Origin: Verrucomicrobiaceae bacterium
Lineage (GTDB): Bacteria; Verrucomicrobiota; Verrucomicrobiia; Verrucomicrobiales; DEV007
Direction: 5' to 3'
Length of the DNA stretch: 64,000 nucleotides
NCBI GenBank assembly: GCA_024229495.1
Contig: JAAESJ010000559.1
Coordinates: 1-64,000, forward strand
Positions within the stretch are counted from its first letter, which is position 1. Each line of letters starts with the position of its first letter. The notes under the pieces were generated by a model. It had not been told where the DNA came from. It ran no database searches and was given only the letters and a program-made list of their open reading frames with translations. Shown here in pieces: positions 17,786-26,883 of this stretch. The position numbers and the translations under genes were made by a program.

Positions 17786-18772
17786 ATGGGCACATTATAC
17801 AACAATATTGTCGAAACAATTGGCCGCACCCCTCTGGTTAAACTCAACAAGGTTGCCGAGGGAATTGATGCCACCATCGCCCTCAAGTGCGAATTCTTTA
17901 ATCCTCTGGGATCAGTTAAGGATCGCATCGGAATGGCAATGATCGAAGACGCTGAGGCTCAAGGGTTAATCAACAGCACAACCACGATTATCGAACCCAC
18001 CAGCGGCAATACCGGAATCGCCCTTGCCTTCGTCTGTGCCTCACGCGGTTACAATTTAACCCTGACCATGCCTGAGACCATGAGCCTTGAGAGGCGTACC
18101 CTGCTCGCACTTCTCGGTGCCAAGCTTGTCCTTACCCCCGGTCCCAAGGGGATGAAGGGAGCAATTGAGAAAGCTCAGGAAATTCTCGAGGAAACCGAAA
18201 ACGCATGGATGCCGCAGCAATTTGAAAATCCAGCCAACCCGGCGATCCACCAGAAAACGACCGCTGAGGAAATATGGGAAGACTCCAATGGTGAGGTGGA
18301 CATCTTAATTTCTGCCGTGGGAACTGGTGGGACAATTTCAGGATGTTGCGAGGTTATTAAGCCAAAAAAACCTGACTTTAAGGCCATCGCGGTTGAGCCC
18401 GCCGACTCACCGGTAATCTCACAGACACTTGCCGGCGAAGATCTCACTCCCGGACCTCACAAAATTCAAGGTACCGGCGCCGGGTTCATCCCCGGTAACC
18501 TCCACTTGAAAAATCCAGGCAACAATGAAGATCAAATCACCGAATGCGTTAAGGTCTCCAATGACGATGCCTTTGCCATGGCACAACGCCTTGCGGCAGA
18601 AGAAGGTATTCTTGTAGGCATCAGCACCGGTGCCAATGTATGCGCAGCCCTTGAAGTGGCAAAACGCCCGGAGAATACCGGAAAATTTATTGTCACAATT
18701 GCCTGTTCCACTGGCGAACGTTACCTAAGCACCCCATTGGCTGATGCCGCCCGCTCAGAAGTTGGAGCTTGA
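17786..18772 (+). CDS. cysK: Cysteine synthase A (O-acetylserine sulfhydrylase)
   Basis: 328 residues. PLP-dependent beta-family fold: PLP Lys 45 in G-S-V-K-D-R, substrate loop T-S-G-N-T-G (72-77), G-T-G-G-T-I-S-G phosphate-binding loop, and G-I-S-T-G-A-N near the C-terminus. It condenses O-acetylserine with sulfide to form cysteine in the cytosol. The length and the A-L-K-C-E-F-F-N-P start match CysK rather than cystathionine beta-synthase. The 5' leader holds two hairpins that may regulate it. Confidence 0.95.
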   Translation: MGTLYNNIVETIGRTPLVKLNKVAEGIDATIALKCEFFNPLGSVKDRIGMAMIEDAEAQGLINSTTTIIEPTSGNTGIALAFVCASRGYNLTLTMPETMSLERRTLLALLGAKLVLTPGPKGMKGAIEKAQEILEETENAWMPQQFENPANPAIHQKTTAEEIWEDSNGEVDILISAVGTGGTISGCCEVIKPKKPDFKAIAVEPADSPVISQTLAGEDLTPGPHKIQGTGAGFIPGNLHLKNPGNNEDQITECVKVSNDDAFAMAQRLAAEEGILVGISTGANVCAALEVAKRPENTGKFIVTIACSTGERYLSTPLADAARSEVGA

Positions 18773-18828
18773 ATAAAGCCCGCCATACACCATTAGTTCT
18801 CTGCCCTCAACCCCTGAAAATAGTTAAA

Positions 18829-19770
18829 ATGGCTACAAAAAAAGCATCTACGCCAAGTGATGAAGCACCTGTATTGCCACCGCCACAACCCGAGAATTCT
18901 GTCGAGGAGTTCCTAGAAAAACATGGGAAAAAAACCGGCTTGTTGGTCATTCTCCTTGTTATAGCTGCGGCTGTCGGTTTTTTCATGAAGGCTCAACAGA
19001 AAACCTACCTCAAGGAATCCGGTGAAAGCTTTGCCAGCGCACAGACCACTGAGGAACTGAGGGCTGTTATCAATGAATACCCGAAGAGCGTTGCTGCTGG
19101 AAATGCACAACTCCTTCTTGCAGACCGCCAACTGACCAACGGTCAAATTGAAGAGGCCAAAATCAGCCTCACTCAATTCGTCAAAGACCAAAAGGATACA
19201 CCGCTCTATTTCAACGGTCTCTTCGCGCTTGGCACCGTTCATGAAAAACTCGGTGACCTTGATGCTGCCAAAAAAACATATCAGGAAATTATCAACGCGG
19301 GAGACAAAGCTAGCACTGCAGCTGCCGCCGCTTTGCGCATGGCGGATATCATCCACGGTAAAGGTGACCTTGAAGATGCGCTCAAAGCCTATGATACAGT
19401 TGCTCAGAAATTTCCAGGTAATGTATTCATGGAAGAAAACGGTGTTATTGACAGCAGGAAAGCCGACGCCAACCAGTCCATTACTCTCAGGGATAACCCC
19501 CCTCCTGCTCCTGAACCTAAGCCGAAGCCTGAACCCCCAGCGAAACCCGCTGCTCCTGCTGAAAAAACGGAGCCCGCTGCTCCTGCTGAAAAAACGGAGC
19601 CCGCTGCCCCTGCTGAAAAAACGGAGCCCGCTGCCCCTGCTGAAAAAACGGAACCCGCTGCCCCTGCTGAAAAAACGGAGCCTGCCGCTCCTGCTGAAAA
19701 AACGGAGCCCGCTGCCCCTGCTGAAAAAACGGAGCCTGCCGCTCCCGCTGCACCGAATAGCCCGGAGTAA
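18829..19770 (+). CDS. Membrane-anchored TPR protein with Pro/Ala/Glu/Lys repeat tail
   Basis: 313 residues from ATG 18829. The in-frame codon at 18769 overlaps cysK and adds residues with no signal character, so it is rejected. One transmembrane helix (about 38-56, L-L-V-I-L-L-V-I-A-A-A) is followed by YfgM/tetratricopeptide-like helices (about 60-210) with A-L-G-T-V-H-E-K-L-G-D-L-D-A-A repeats. Residues from about 240 to the end are seven copies of a 9-residue P-A-A-P-A-E-K-T-E unit. The N-terminus is in the cytosol and the TPR domain outside, as in YfgM (UPF0070), a periplasmic chaperone partner of the Sec translocon. The YfgM relation is suggestive only. Confidence 0.8.
   Translation: MATKKASTPSDEAPVLPPPQPENSVEEFLEKHGKKTGLLVILLVIAAAVGFFMKAQQKTYLKESGESFASAQTTEELRAVINEYPKSVAAGNAQLLLADRQLTNGQIEEAKISLTQFVKDQKDTPLYFNGLFALGTVHEKLGDLDAAKKTYQEIINAGDKASTAAAAALRMADIIHGKGDLEDALKAYDTVAQKFPGNVFMEENGVIDSRKADANQSITLRDNPPPAPEPKPKPEPPAKPAAPAEKTEPAAPAEKTEPAAPAEKTEPAAPAEKTEPAAPAEKTEPAAPAEKTEPAAPAEKTEPAAPAAPNSPE
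19546..19734 (+). repeat. 27-bp coding minisatellite, 7 units (PAAPAEKTE)
   Basis: Seven in-frame 27-bp units with only third-position differences (CCC/CCT, GCC/GCT, GAG/GAA), followed by a partial unit. It encodes a flexible Pro/Ala/Glu/Lys linker at the end of the TPR protein. Because the unit length is a multiple of three, copy-number change would keep the frame. A second frame is also open through the array for the same reason. Confidence 0.95.
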
Positions 19771-19777
19771 AGCGCCT

Positions 19778-19805
19778 GCGCTTTCTCAGGACCTGAGAAG
19801 AGCGC
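19778..19805 (+). terminator. Strong stem-loop after the TPR gene
   Basis: Outer arms GCGCT (19778-19782) and AGCGC (19801-19805) and inner arms TCTCAGG (19784-19790) and CCTGAGA (19792-19798) make a near-continuous 12-bp stem, 8 bp after the stop codon. No U-tract follows, so it is not a textbook intrinsic terminator. A 3'-end stabiliser or Rho-assisted terminator is equally likely. Confidence 0.4.
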
Positions 19806-19900
19806 GCCCGGGACGCATCGATTTGCCCACGCATTGCAAATAAAGCACTTTGCGCCCTTAGCGCATTGCCAAATCGCCCACCGGCAGTCATCCTTATGGC

Positions 19901-21346
19901 ATGATTCGACTTGCCATTTCCCTAATGCTGGTAACGGGAAGCCTCGCCAAGGCATCCCCAAACCTTGTCCTCATTGTCAGTGACGACCACCGCTACGACT
20001 TGATGGGATTTCACCCTGAGTCCCCTGAATGGCTTGAAACTCCCAACTTGGACAAACTCGCAACCCAAGGCGCACACCTACGGAATGCATTTGTCACGAC
20101 CTCTCTCTGTTCTCCCAGTCGAGCCTCTGTCCTAACCGGTCAATATATGCATCATCACCGCGTGGTAGACAACCAGCGCCCTGTTCCCAAAGGCACGAAG
20201 TTCTTCCCACAATACCTGCAAAGCGCAGGCTATCACACCGCCTTCATTGGTAAATGGCATATGGGGCACGATGACGACTCTCCCCGCCCCGGATTTAACC
20301 ACTGGGTCAGTTTCGAGGGGCAGGGAGAATACTTTAATCCAACGCTCAACATTAATGGTAAAAAGAAGCAGTTTCAGGGCTACATGACAGACGTCCTGAC
20401 GAATCAGGCCATTGAATGGTTCGAAAAAAATCGCCCCAAGGATAAGCCGTTCCTGCTCTACCTCTCCTATAAGGCAGTGCACTATCCCTTCTTGCCCGCC
20501 CCACGACACCATGGTCGCTACCAGGACAAGCCTATACCCTACCCGGAAACCATGGCAAACAGCGAAGAAAACTACAGGTCACAATCAAAATGGATTCGTG
20601 AACGCCGCTACGGCATTCATGGCATTGACCACATGGAAACCGGGGCATTCGACAAAGATCCCGTGCCCTCATTTGACAATCTCTACTGGCGTTTCTGCGA
20701 AACCATTCACGGCCTTGACGAGAATGTAGGTCGCGTCATCAAGACCCTGAAACCTGCAATCCCCAATACCATCATGATGTATATGGGAGACAACGGTTTT
20801 GCCCTTGGCGAACACGGTTTCTATGACAAACGGGATGCATTCGAGGAATCAATCCGAATCCCCCTAATCGCCTATGCTCCCGGACGAATCAAGCCTGGAA
20901 CAGTTATCTCTGAGATGGTTCAGAATATCGATATCGCCCCTACCCTGCTGAACTTGGCAGGGGTCAATGTCCCACCGAACGCACCTCGAATGGACGGACA
21001 ATCATTCGACGGGTTATTACTCGGGAAAAAAACACCCTGGCGTGATCACATCCTTTACGAATACCATTGGGAGTGGAACTTCCCGGCAACCCCGACATGC
21101 CTCGCTATCCGCACCGAACGCTACAAATACATCTATTACCATGGGGTCTGGGATCAGAATGGGTTCTACGACCTGAAGACTGATCCCCATGAACGCCACA
21201 ACCTTATTCAGCTGCCAGCCCATCAGGAACAAATCGCTCATCTTCGCAATCAGATGTTCAGGGAACTGGAAACCTCCGGTGGGCTCATCATGCCTGTGCG
21301 ACCACCAAAAGGTGATCAGTTTTATGATCGCAAACTGCGACGTTAA
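19901..21346 (+). CDS. Secreted formylglycine sulfatase (S1 family)
   Basis: 481 residues. Signal peptide to about residue 19. Metal-site D-D at 28-29 (V-S-D-D-H-R). Signature C-S-P-S-R-A-S with Cys 70 as the formylglycine precursor, then G-K-W-H-M-G and the distal metal site M-G-D-N-G-F-A-L-G-E-H-G. The C-terminus contains D-L-K-T-D-P-H-E-R-H-N, the usual sulfatase closing motif. It hydrolyses sulfate esters, probably on sulfated polysaccharides. It is distinct in sequence from the sulfatase at 5598-7064, so the two are not a recent duplication. Sub-family and substrate remain open. Confidence 0.92.
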   Translation: MIRLAISLMLVTGSLAKASPNLVLIVSDDHRYDLMGFHPESPEWLETPNLDKLATQGAHLRNAFVTTSLCSPSRASVLTGQYMHHHRVVDNQRPVPKGTKFFPQYLQSAGYHTAFIGKWHMGHDDDSPRPGFNHWVSFEGQGEYFNPTLNINGKKKQFQGYMTDVLTNQAIEWFEKNRPKDKPFLLYLSYKAVHYPFLPAPRHHGRYQDKPIPYPETMANSEENYRSQSKWIRERRYGIHGIDHMETGAFDKDPVPSFDNLYWRFCETIHGLDENVGRVIKTLKPAIPNTIMMYMGDNGFALGEHGFYDKRDAFEESIRIPLIAYAPGRIKPGTVISEMVQNIDIAPTLLNLAGVNVPPNAPRMDGQSFDGLLLGKKTPWRDHILYEYHWEWNFPATPTCLAIRTERYKYIYYHGVWDQNGFYDLKTDPHERHNLIQLPAHQEQIAHLRNQMFRELETSGGLIMPVRPPKGDQFYDRKLRR

Positions 21347-21364
21347 AAAAAGGGCAACCTGTGA

Positions 21365-21985
21365 CTAGGGCTTATCTATTCCAGACACCTCCTGCATCAC
21401 CTTATCAGCAATGGCCTGATAACCTTTGCGCCCCTTAACATCCAATTCAGCATCGGAGAATTCAACGAGTTCTCCGCAACAAAGCGTGATCCTGGTAAGG
21501 AATTTGGGAATTTTAGCGCCTGGAGGATAAGCCTCATGCGCTCCAAAAATCCTCATTGGTAATACCGGCACCCGGGCCTTAGCAATCACAAGCCCGACCC
21601 CGGCTTCAGCCTCCATCAACTCACCATCAACGGTACGTTGCCCTTCTGGAAAAATTAGCACTGGATTACCATTTCGAAGCTCCTTGATGATCCGCTTTAA
21701 ACTGGTGAAATCAGGTCGGTCCTGATCCACTGGTATCGCGTTGAGGCGGGGATAAATCCATCCCAGGAAACCCTTCTTAAACAAAGATTTGCGAGCCAAG
21801 AATGCCGTTTTCCGCCCATAGGCCACCCCAACAACCGGCGGGTCAAAATAACTCGTGTGATTGCATGCAATAAGAACTCCGCCTCGTTTCCACGAATCCT
21901 TAATCCTATCCCTGCCAACAACGCGTAAACGGAATCCCAAGCGAAAAATCAACCAGGCCAACCAAAATCCAATCCAATACCACAT
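21365..21985 (-). CDS. plsC: 1-acyl-sn-glycerol-3-phosphate acyltransferase
   Basis: 206 residues. N-terminal membrane helix, then motif I N-H-T-S-Y-F-D (His 43, Asp 48: the H-X4-D catalytic pair), motif III F-P-E-G (112-115) and motif IV V-L-P-M. It acylates lysophosphatidate to phosphatidate at the inner membrane. It begins 5 bp after cmk. The cmk-plsC pairing is common in bacteria and supports the assignment. Confidence 0.92.
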   Translation of the reverse strand: MWYWIGFWLAWLIFRLGFRLRVVGRDRIKDSWKRGGVLIACNHTSYFDPPVVGVAYGRKTAFLARKSLFKKGFLGWIYPRLNAIPVDQDRPDFTSLKRIIKELRNGNPVLIFPEGQRTVDGELMEAEAGVGLVIAKARVPVLPMRIFGAHEAYPPGAKIPKFLTRITLCCGELVEFSDAELDVKGRKGYQAIADKVMQEVSGIDKP

Positions 21986-21990
21986 AACTC

Positions 21991-22665
21991 CTACTCTAAT
22001 GCATCAAGCCCACTCACACGAAGGCGATCAATAATCTCCGCGAGGACTTCATCAAGAGTCATTTCTGAGGTGTCAATCACCGCCGCATCATCAGCCACCA
22101 CCATTGGGGACGTTTCCCGACTGCTGTCAACGGCGTCACGTTGAGCAAGATCATCTACAATGCCCTCCTTCATCCGACGCTTGGCGCGAACCTCTATTGA
22201 GGCATCAATGTAAAATTTGTAAGGAGTTTCCGGAAAGACCACCGATCCAATGTCTCTGCCCTCCATGACAATATCCGCCACATTCAGGTATTCCCTTTGC
22301 TTTGCAACCAGCACATCACGGACTTCCGCAACCCGGGACACCGCAGAGACTACTGAATTAACCTCACTCGACTTTAACTCACCGCCAGGATCTACACCAC
22401 CCACAGTCAATGTGGCCTTATTATCAGAAATTCCACAGCACAGATCAATCGCACGAAGGTGCTCAACAACTGCGCAATCATCGTTGGCGTGAATTCCCGC
22501 ACGCAAAACACTCCAAGCCAGCGCTCTATACATTACGCCTGAGTTGACGTGCAAAAAACCAAGATATTCGGACAACATCTGTGACACGCTACTTTTGCCG
22601 GAAGCAGCAGGACCATCAATGGCAATAACACGGTATTGGTTATGATTAAGGTCAGAGGCCATCAC
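21991..22665 (-). CDS. cmk: Cytidylate kinase
   Basis: 224 residues. P-loop G-P-A-A-S-G-K-S-S near residues 18-26, H-V-N-S-G-V-M-Y-R-A CMP-binding region, G-R-D-I-G-S-V-V-F-P and the E-V-R-A-K-R-R lid. It phosphorylates CMP/dCMP. It starts one base after the aroA stop, so it is translationally linked to aroA, as in many Gram-negative genomes. The double ATG (22665 and 22662) leaves the first residue uncertain. Confidence 0.95.
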   Translation of the reverse strand: MMASDLNHNQYRVIAIDGPAASGKSSVSQMLSEYLGFLHVNSGVMYRALAWSVLRAGIHANDDCAVVEHLRAIDLCCGISDNKATLTVGGVDPGGELKSSEVNSVVSAVSRVAEVRDVLVAKQREYLNVADIVMEGRDIGSVVFPETPYKFYIDASIEVRAKRRMKEGIVDDLAQRDAVDSSRETSPMVVADDAAVIDTSEMTLDEVLAEIIDRLRVSGLDALE

Positions 22666-22666
22666 A

Positions 22667-24025
22667 TTATCCGGCGCTATCCGCGCCCCCCTCCTCCTGC
22701 TCCTTCTTCACTCCGGAGGAAAGCACTTCAAGGTCTCTCTCAAAACCAGGATAGGACACCGCAATACAATCCGCATTCTCAATGACTGTATCGCCATCTG
22801 CAAACAAGCCAGCGATAGCAAAAGCCATCGCTATGCGGTGATCCCCATAACTCTCAATGCAAGCACCGTGCAATTTCTTACCTCCACTAATCCTCATACC
22901 GTCATCAAATTCCTCGATGTCAGCCCCCATTGCTTGAAGGTTCTTTGCAACTGCGGCAATCCGGTCGGTTTCCTTTACTCGCAATTCACCGGCATCCCTT
23001 ATCATTGTCGTTCCCTCCGCCAAGGCTGCCGCAACAGCCAGAATCGGCAATTCATCAATAATATTGGCAACGATACCACCCGAAATCTCGATTCCATTCA
23101 ACCCCTCTCCGCAAACCGTAATATCCCCAACTTTCTCTCCACCGTCATCGTTCACAACGCTACTGGTAATATTTGCGCCCATTCCTATAAGGACTTCCAA
23201 TACGCCGCTCCGTGTAGGATTGAGCCCCACATTGTTAATCTTCAACTGCGAACCCGGAAAAACAGAGGCCGCTACCAGCCAAAATGAGGCACTGGAAATA
23301 TCGCCAGGTACAACAAAATCGCACGACTGGATTTTCTGGCCTCCAGCAATCGAGATTTCCCTGCCTTCAGTCCGGGTCCTTACCTTGAACGAATTCAACA
23401 TCCTCTCTGTATGATCGCGGGTCTCGACAGGTTGGATAACAGTAGTGAGTCCTTCTGCAAATAGACCGGCAAGCAACACCGCACTCTTTACCTGAGCACT
23501 CGCCACAGGAAGCTCATAGCGTATGCCTTGCAGTCTGCTCCCACGAATAGCAAGCGGAGCACCTCCTCCCGTTCCCTCCGCCTTAATATCTGCACCCATA
23601 TCAGACAAGGGTCTGATAACTCTACCCATCGGCCTCTTCGACAGGGACTCATCCCCCACTAATCGGCTGGCAAATCCCTGCCCGGCAAGGATGCCGGACA
23701 TAAGCCGCATAGTCGTCCCCGAATTCCCGCAATCAATATCACCAGGCGGAACTTCAGTAACCATCCCGCGACCATGCACAAGGAGACACTCTGGACCAAG
23801 GCTCGATTGCTCCAACACATCAATGCTTACCCCCAATGAGCGCATCGCCGCAACCGTGGCAAGGCAATCTTCGCTCGGGAGAAACCCCTCAATCCTGCAA
23901 TCTCCATCAGCCAGAGAAGCGAACATGACTGCACGGTGAGAAATACTCTTGTCGCCGGGAACAGAAATTTCACCGCCAAGGCAATGTGCACGACGGACTC
24001 TAAGTTCGCTGGATTTTCCTCCCAT
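22667..24025 (-). CDS. aroA: 3-phosphoshikimate 1-carboxyvinyltransferase (EPSP synthase)
   Basis: 452 residues, slightly longer than the usual ~430. Conserved PEP/shikimate-3-phosphate motifs: V-P-G-D-K-S-I-S-H-R-A near residue 22, G-N-S-G-T-T-M-R-L, S-A-Q-V-K-S-A, R-V-K-E-T-D-R-I and the closing D-H-R-I-A-M-A-F. Sixth step of the shikimate pathway. The last ~20 residues are Glu/Lys-rich and not part of the fold. Operon order tyrA-aroA-cmk-plsC. Confidence 0.96.
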   Translation of the reverse strand: MGGKSSELRVRRAHCLGGEISVPGDKSISHRAVMFASLADGDCRIEGFLPSEDCLATVAAMRSLGVSIDVLEQSSLGPECLLVHGRGMVTEVPPGDIDCGNSGTTMRLMSGILAGQGFASRLVGDESLSKRPMGRVIRPLSDMGADIKAEGTGGGAPLAIRGSRLQGIRYELPVASAQVKSAVLLAGLFAEGLTTVIQPVETRDHTERMLNSFKVRTRTEGREISIAGGQKIQSCDFVVPGDISSASFWLVAASVFPGSQLKINNVGLNPTRSGVLEVLIGMGANITSSVVNDDGGEKVGDITVCGEGLNGIEISGGIVANIIDELPILAVAAALAEGTTMIRDAGELRVKETDRIAAVAKNLQAMGADIEEFDDGMRISGGKKLHGACIESYGDHRIAMAFAIAGLFADGDTVIENADCIAVSYPGFERDLEVLSSGVKKEQEEGGADSAG

Positions 24026-24054
24026 TAAGTAAATGATAAATTTCTTTTGAGCTC

Positions 24055-24930
24055 CTACTGCTCCTTTGCTGAAGACACAACAAGTGCGTTCCTGTGATTC
24101 TTAGCATCCTCAAGGAATCTGGACAGCCCTTCATTGTCATTTCCCCGCAATATCTCCAGGACCTCCGCGAGTTCCTTGATGTGCTCACTTAATACTTCGG
24201 ATACCGCTTCACGATTCTCTCCTAGAATTTCCGTCCACATTGCGGGAGATCCCAAGGCAATCCTTGTGCTGTCACGAAACCCAGCTCCCGCCAATTCAAC
24301 TGCCCTCGTATCACCTGCCACCGCCGTCTGCACAAGGGCAGAGGCGCACAAGTGGGGCAAATGACTGATCTTTGCTACCAACGCATCATGATCATCAGGC
24401 TCCAAGCCGATAAGATGACATCCCAGGAGGCCCCAAAATTCCCTTACTCTCTTCTCGGCGCTCTCAGTGGTACTTTCCCCGGGGGTAATGGCACACGCCG
24501 CCCCGGAAAAAAGATCCGCACGCGCATTGGAAAATCCAGTGAGTTCTGAGCCCGCCATAGGGTGTGCTCCAACAAATGCAACGTCTTGTCTTTTTGCCAA
24601 GAGGATGCGCTCATCTGCCGTCGAGACAACCACTCCCTTAACGCTGCAAACATCAGTAATAACCGCATCCTCTGCCAAGTAAGGCAAAGCCATATCCAGA
24701 ACACCCTTCAGCGCCCCGACCGGAGTGGCAATGACGACAAGGTCGGCATTGCTGACCACATCGCAAATATCATCGCTGACAATATCTGCCACGTTGCTGG
24801 AACGCAACTCGCCGAGCGCTTCACTGCGCCGGGCCCACAGGCTTACCTTATCGGTCACGCCACTAGCACGCGCGGCAAGGGCAACAGACCCGCCAAGCAA
24901 TCCTGGTCCTAAAACTGCTAAATGCCGCAT
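24055..24930 (-). CDS. tyrA: Prephenate dehydrogenase
   Basis: 291 residues. Rossmann start A-V-L-G-P-G-L-L-G-G-S, then V-V-I-A-T-P-V-G, D-V-C-S-V-K-G and the family-specific G-A-H-P-M-A-G-S-E with the substrate-binding His. It oxidises prephenate (or arogenate) to the tyrosine precursor. The C-terminus has no ACT domain, so feedback control by tyrosine may be absent. It precedes aroA by 29 bp in an aromatic amino acid operon. Confidence 0.94.
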   Translation of the reverse strand: MRHLAVLGPGLLGGSVALAARASGVTDKVSLWARRSEALGELRSSNVADIVSDDICDVVSNADLVVIATPVGALKGVLDMALPYLAEDAVITDVCSVKGVVVSTADERILLAKRQDVAFVGAHPMAGSELTGFSNARADLFSGAACAITPGESTTESAEKRVREFWGLLGCHLIGLEPDDHDALVAKISHLPHLCASALVQTAVAGDTRAVELAGAGFRDSTRIALGSPAMWTEILGENREAVSEVLSEHIKELAEVLEILRGNDNEGLSRFLEDAKNHRNALVVSSAKEQ

Positions 24931-24982
24931 ACCCCGGCCTTATTAAATACCCACATTAACTGCTACTTGGTTAACACCGTGC

Positions 24983-25471
24983 TCAGGGCACCCTGAAAAT
25001 CTTCTGTGTATAAGGACACCTAACCAGTGTGCCGGGCGGAAAATCAGCCACATCAATTTCCTTTCCCTTGGCAAAAGGACTATACACCCTTCCGTATTTT
25101 CCAGGGACCGGATCTGCATAGGGTCGATCATCGGATTCCTTGGCCCTCGTGGCTGTTGATGTGCCGGAACCATTTGGTTTCCGCGGTGTCTCTGAGTTAC
25201 TCGGGCCATCCCCACTAGTTACTGGAGCAGAATTACGCGTTGTTCCTCCCCCTGATCCTGCGCCGTACCTATTCGGCCCGGGAGACGCCTGATTACTCCC
25301 CTGGGATCCTTCGCCGACGCCTCCAACTCCGAGGTAACCATAACGGGAAGGTGTGCCGCCTTGGGGATTGTCCAGGGAATAACCACTCCGGTTAACAGAA
25401 TTTGTCGTTTCGCATCCCGCAACAAGCATTGCGATAGAAACTGATATCAGGATGACGGAAGTTGATTTCAT
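24983..25471 (-). CDS. Lipoprotein of unknown function with conserved C-terminal YSPFA...CPYTQKIFRVP motif
   Basis: 162 residues. Signal peptide ends in L-V-A-G-C (lipobox, Cys 19). The middle is a low-complexity Gly/Ser/Pro region. The last ~38 residues are compact: G-K-Y-G-R-V-Y-S-P-F, then D-V-A-D-F-P-P-G-T and C-P-Y-T-Q-K-I-F-R-V-P. I recall this tail on several small Verrucomicrobia proteins, but it has no assigned role. It is 52 bp ahead of tyrA and may be co-transcribed. Function unknown. Confidence 0.7.
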   Translation of the reverse strand: MKSTSVILISVSIAMLVAGCETTNSVNRSGYSLDNPQGGTPSRYGYLGVGGVGEGSQGSNQASPGPNRYGAGSGGGTTRNSAPVTSGDGPSNSETPRKPNGSGTSTATRAKESDDRPYADPVPGKYGRVYSPFAKGKEIDVADFPPGTLVRCPYTQKIFRVP

Positions 25472-25776
25472 CTTATCAAAAAGCTGTCTGGGCTTGTCAC
25501 TATAGAAGGTTTGAACAACTCGTAAAGTAGCGAAACTGCAAGAAATTTTATCGGATCATGACCTATTGGCCACCTCATCATTCTCCCCTTTATGAATTAA
25601 TAACGGCAACAAAATGAATCTCCTTTCAAATTTCTGTGATTTTCCGCTCTTAGCTGAGAAACAACCGTTCGTTATCCTGCAGTGCCTAGAACTCAACCTC
25701 AATTGAAACCACCGTTTTGCCAAAGACAACCTGAGCCCAAGGAAACTGATAGAATTTATGAATCCAACCAGGACTG
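25472..25776. other. 305-bp intergenic stretch, no gene recognised
   Basis: It lies between the end of the vWA operon and the lipoprotein gene. AT-rich, several stops in every frame. A minus-strand frame that overlaps the vWA gene runs to 25686 but is a shadow. No clear hairpin terminator, tRNA or repeat was seen. Confidence 0.5.
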
Positions 25777-26883
25777 CTAACGCCGTCGCCCCGCCTTGAC
25801 CTTGGCAAACTTACCCCCGGTTCTTCGACTGAGAGAACGCAACATTTTCTCCTCCGATCTCTTATCACTGCCGGTAACGTAATAAATCGTATGGATGCGT
25901 GTGGAATATGGCGCGACCTTGCTGGACGTCTCAATAATATCAAGCAATTCCTTCTCCGGTATCTCCCTCCCCCCCCTGTCAGATGCAGTGGCATTGCCAT
26001 CGGAGAGCATGAACGCCATCTCCGGACGAAGCTTGAATAGTTCCTGCAGGGCATAATCGTGACGAGTGCCTCCGGGTCGTCCTCCCATTGGGCGTGCACT
26101 GTTTGCATCTACGGATTCCTGGATATGTCGCTTCGCCGCCATCTTGTTAACCGTCGTTGCGGGAACGAGTTGGTCCTGCCACGCTCTGGCGCTCCCAGAC
26201 CAGCGGATAATTCCAAAGCGCATGTCAATATCAAGGGAATCAACCAATTTAAATGCCTCATCCCTAACGATCTGAAAGCTCTGCTCTTTGCCCTCTCTTA
26301 GAAGACGACCGGTAGAATAATCAAGGTCACCGGTTCGCCCAAACATCGAGGCTGACACATCGATCATGATCACCACCGAACGCGCCTGGTCCTTGATCCC
26401 GAAAAAGCCTGTCCCCTCTCCGCTGCCGTTCCCTCCCTCTAGACCATCACCAAGCCCTACACCCAGGCCGGCAGTCCCGATCAAGGCATTCACCTGATCA
26501 GAAATAAGCTCGCTCGGATCAATCGGCAACATCTGGTCAACGGGAACCTTTGGTAAATCAGGTAATGCAAAATCCATCGGTCGCTGCGAAAGAATACGAT
26601 CAGAAAAGGCAGGCTTGGATGTCAGAGCCTGATGCTTTGCCATATTCATCTTGTGCTCCTTGCTCTGCGGCGGAATCTTTAGTATTTCGCGCACCTCAAA
26701 CTCTGCTGGAGGGTCTGAAAAATACCTGGCGATTACCCATATTCCGAAAAGAACAAGGGCAACAACATGCACGGCTATACTGCCGATTATGATCGAAACC
26801 AAAAGCCCGCGACGACGCCTTCCGGACATCTTTCTGCCCTCCAGCGACTTACCTTCGCTTACACTAATGGCAATCTCGCCCAT
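25777..26883 (-). CDS. Membrane-anchored von Willebrand factor A domain protein, last gene of the ExbB/ExbD operon
   Basis: 368 residues. A basic cytosolic N-terminus (R-R-R-R) is followed by one transmembrane helix (about 27-53), a Pro-rich periplasmic stretch (55-125), a Gly-rich linker (137-160: G-L-G-V-G-L-G-D-G) and a vWA domain from about 168 to the end. The MIDAS is intact: D175-V-S177-A-S179, the later G-G-T, and L-S-D-G-N. The topology is that of TonB/TolA (N-in, one helix, Pro-rich periplasmic reach), but the distal domain is vWA. The ATG overlaps the ExbD2 stop by one base. vWA domains bind metal-dependent protein ligands; here it may be the moving output of an ExbB/D motor (inference). 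Confidence 0.82.
   Translation of the reverse strand: MGEIAISVSEGKSLEGRKMSGRRRRGLLVSIIIGSIAVHVVALVLFGIWVIARYFSDPPAEFEVREILKIPPQSKEHKMNMAKHQALTSKPAFSDRILSQRPMDFALPDLPKVPVDQMLPIDPSELISDQVNALIGTAGLGVGLGDGLEGGNGSGEGTGFFGIKDQARSVVIMIDVSASMFGRTGDLDYSTGRLLREGKEQSFQIVRDEAFKLVDSLDIDMRFGIIRWSGSARAWQDQLVPATTVNKMAAKRHIQESVDANSARPMGGRPGGTRHDYALQELFKLRPEMAFMLSDGNATASDRGGREIPEKELLDIIETSSKVAPYSTRIHTIYYVTGSDKRSEEKMLRSLSRRTGGKFAKVKAGRRR

Noticed and set aside
19148-19843. 231-codon frame with (L-L-K-K-R-S-P) repeats
   Set aside because: Open only because it is the second frame of the 27-bp minisatellite and of the TPR gene.
25686-26108. Minus-strand 140-codon frame at the end of the vWA gene
   Set aside because: Mostly a shadow of the vWA coding sequence; the 90 bases beyond it show no independent gene signal.
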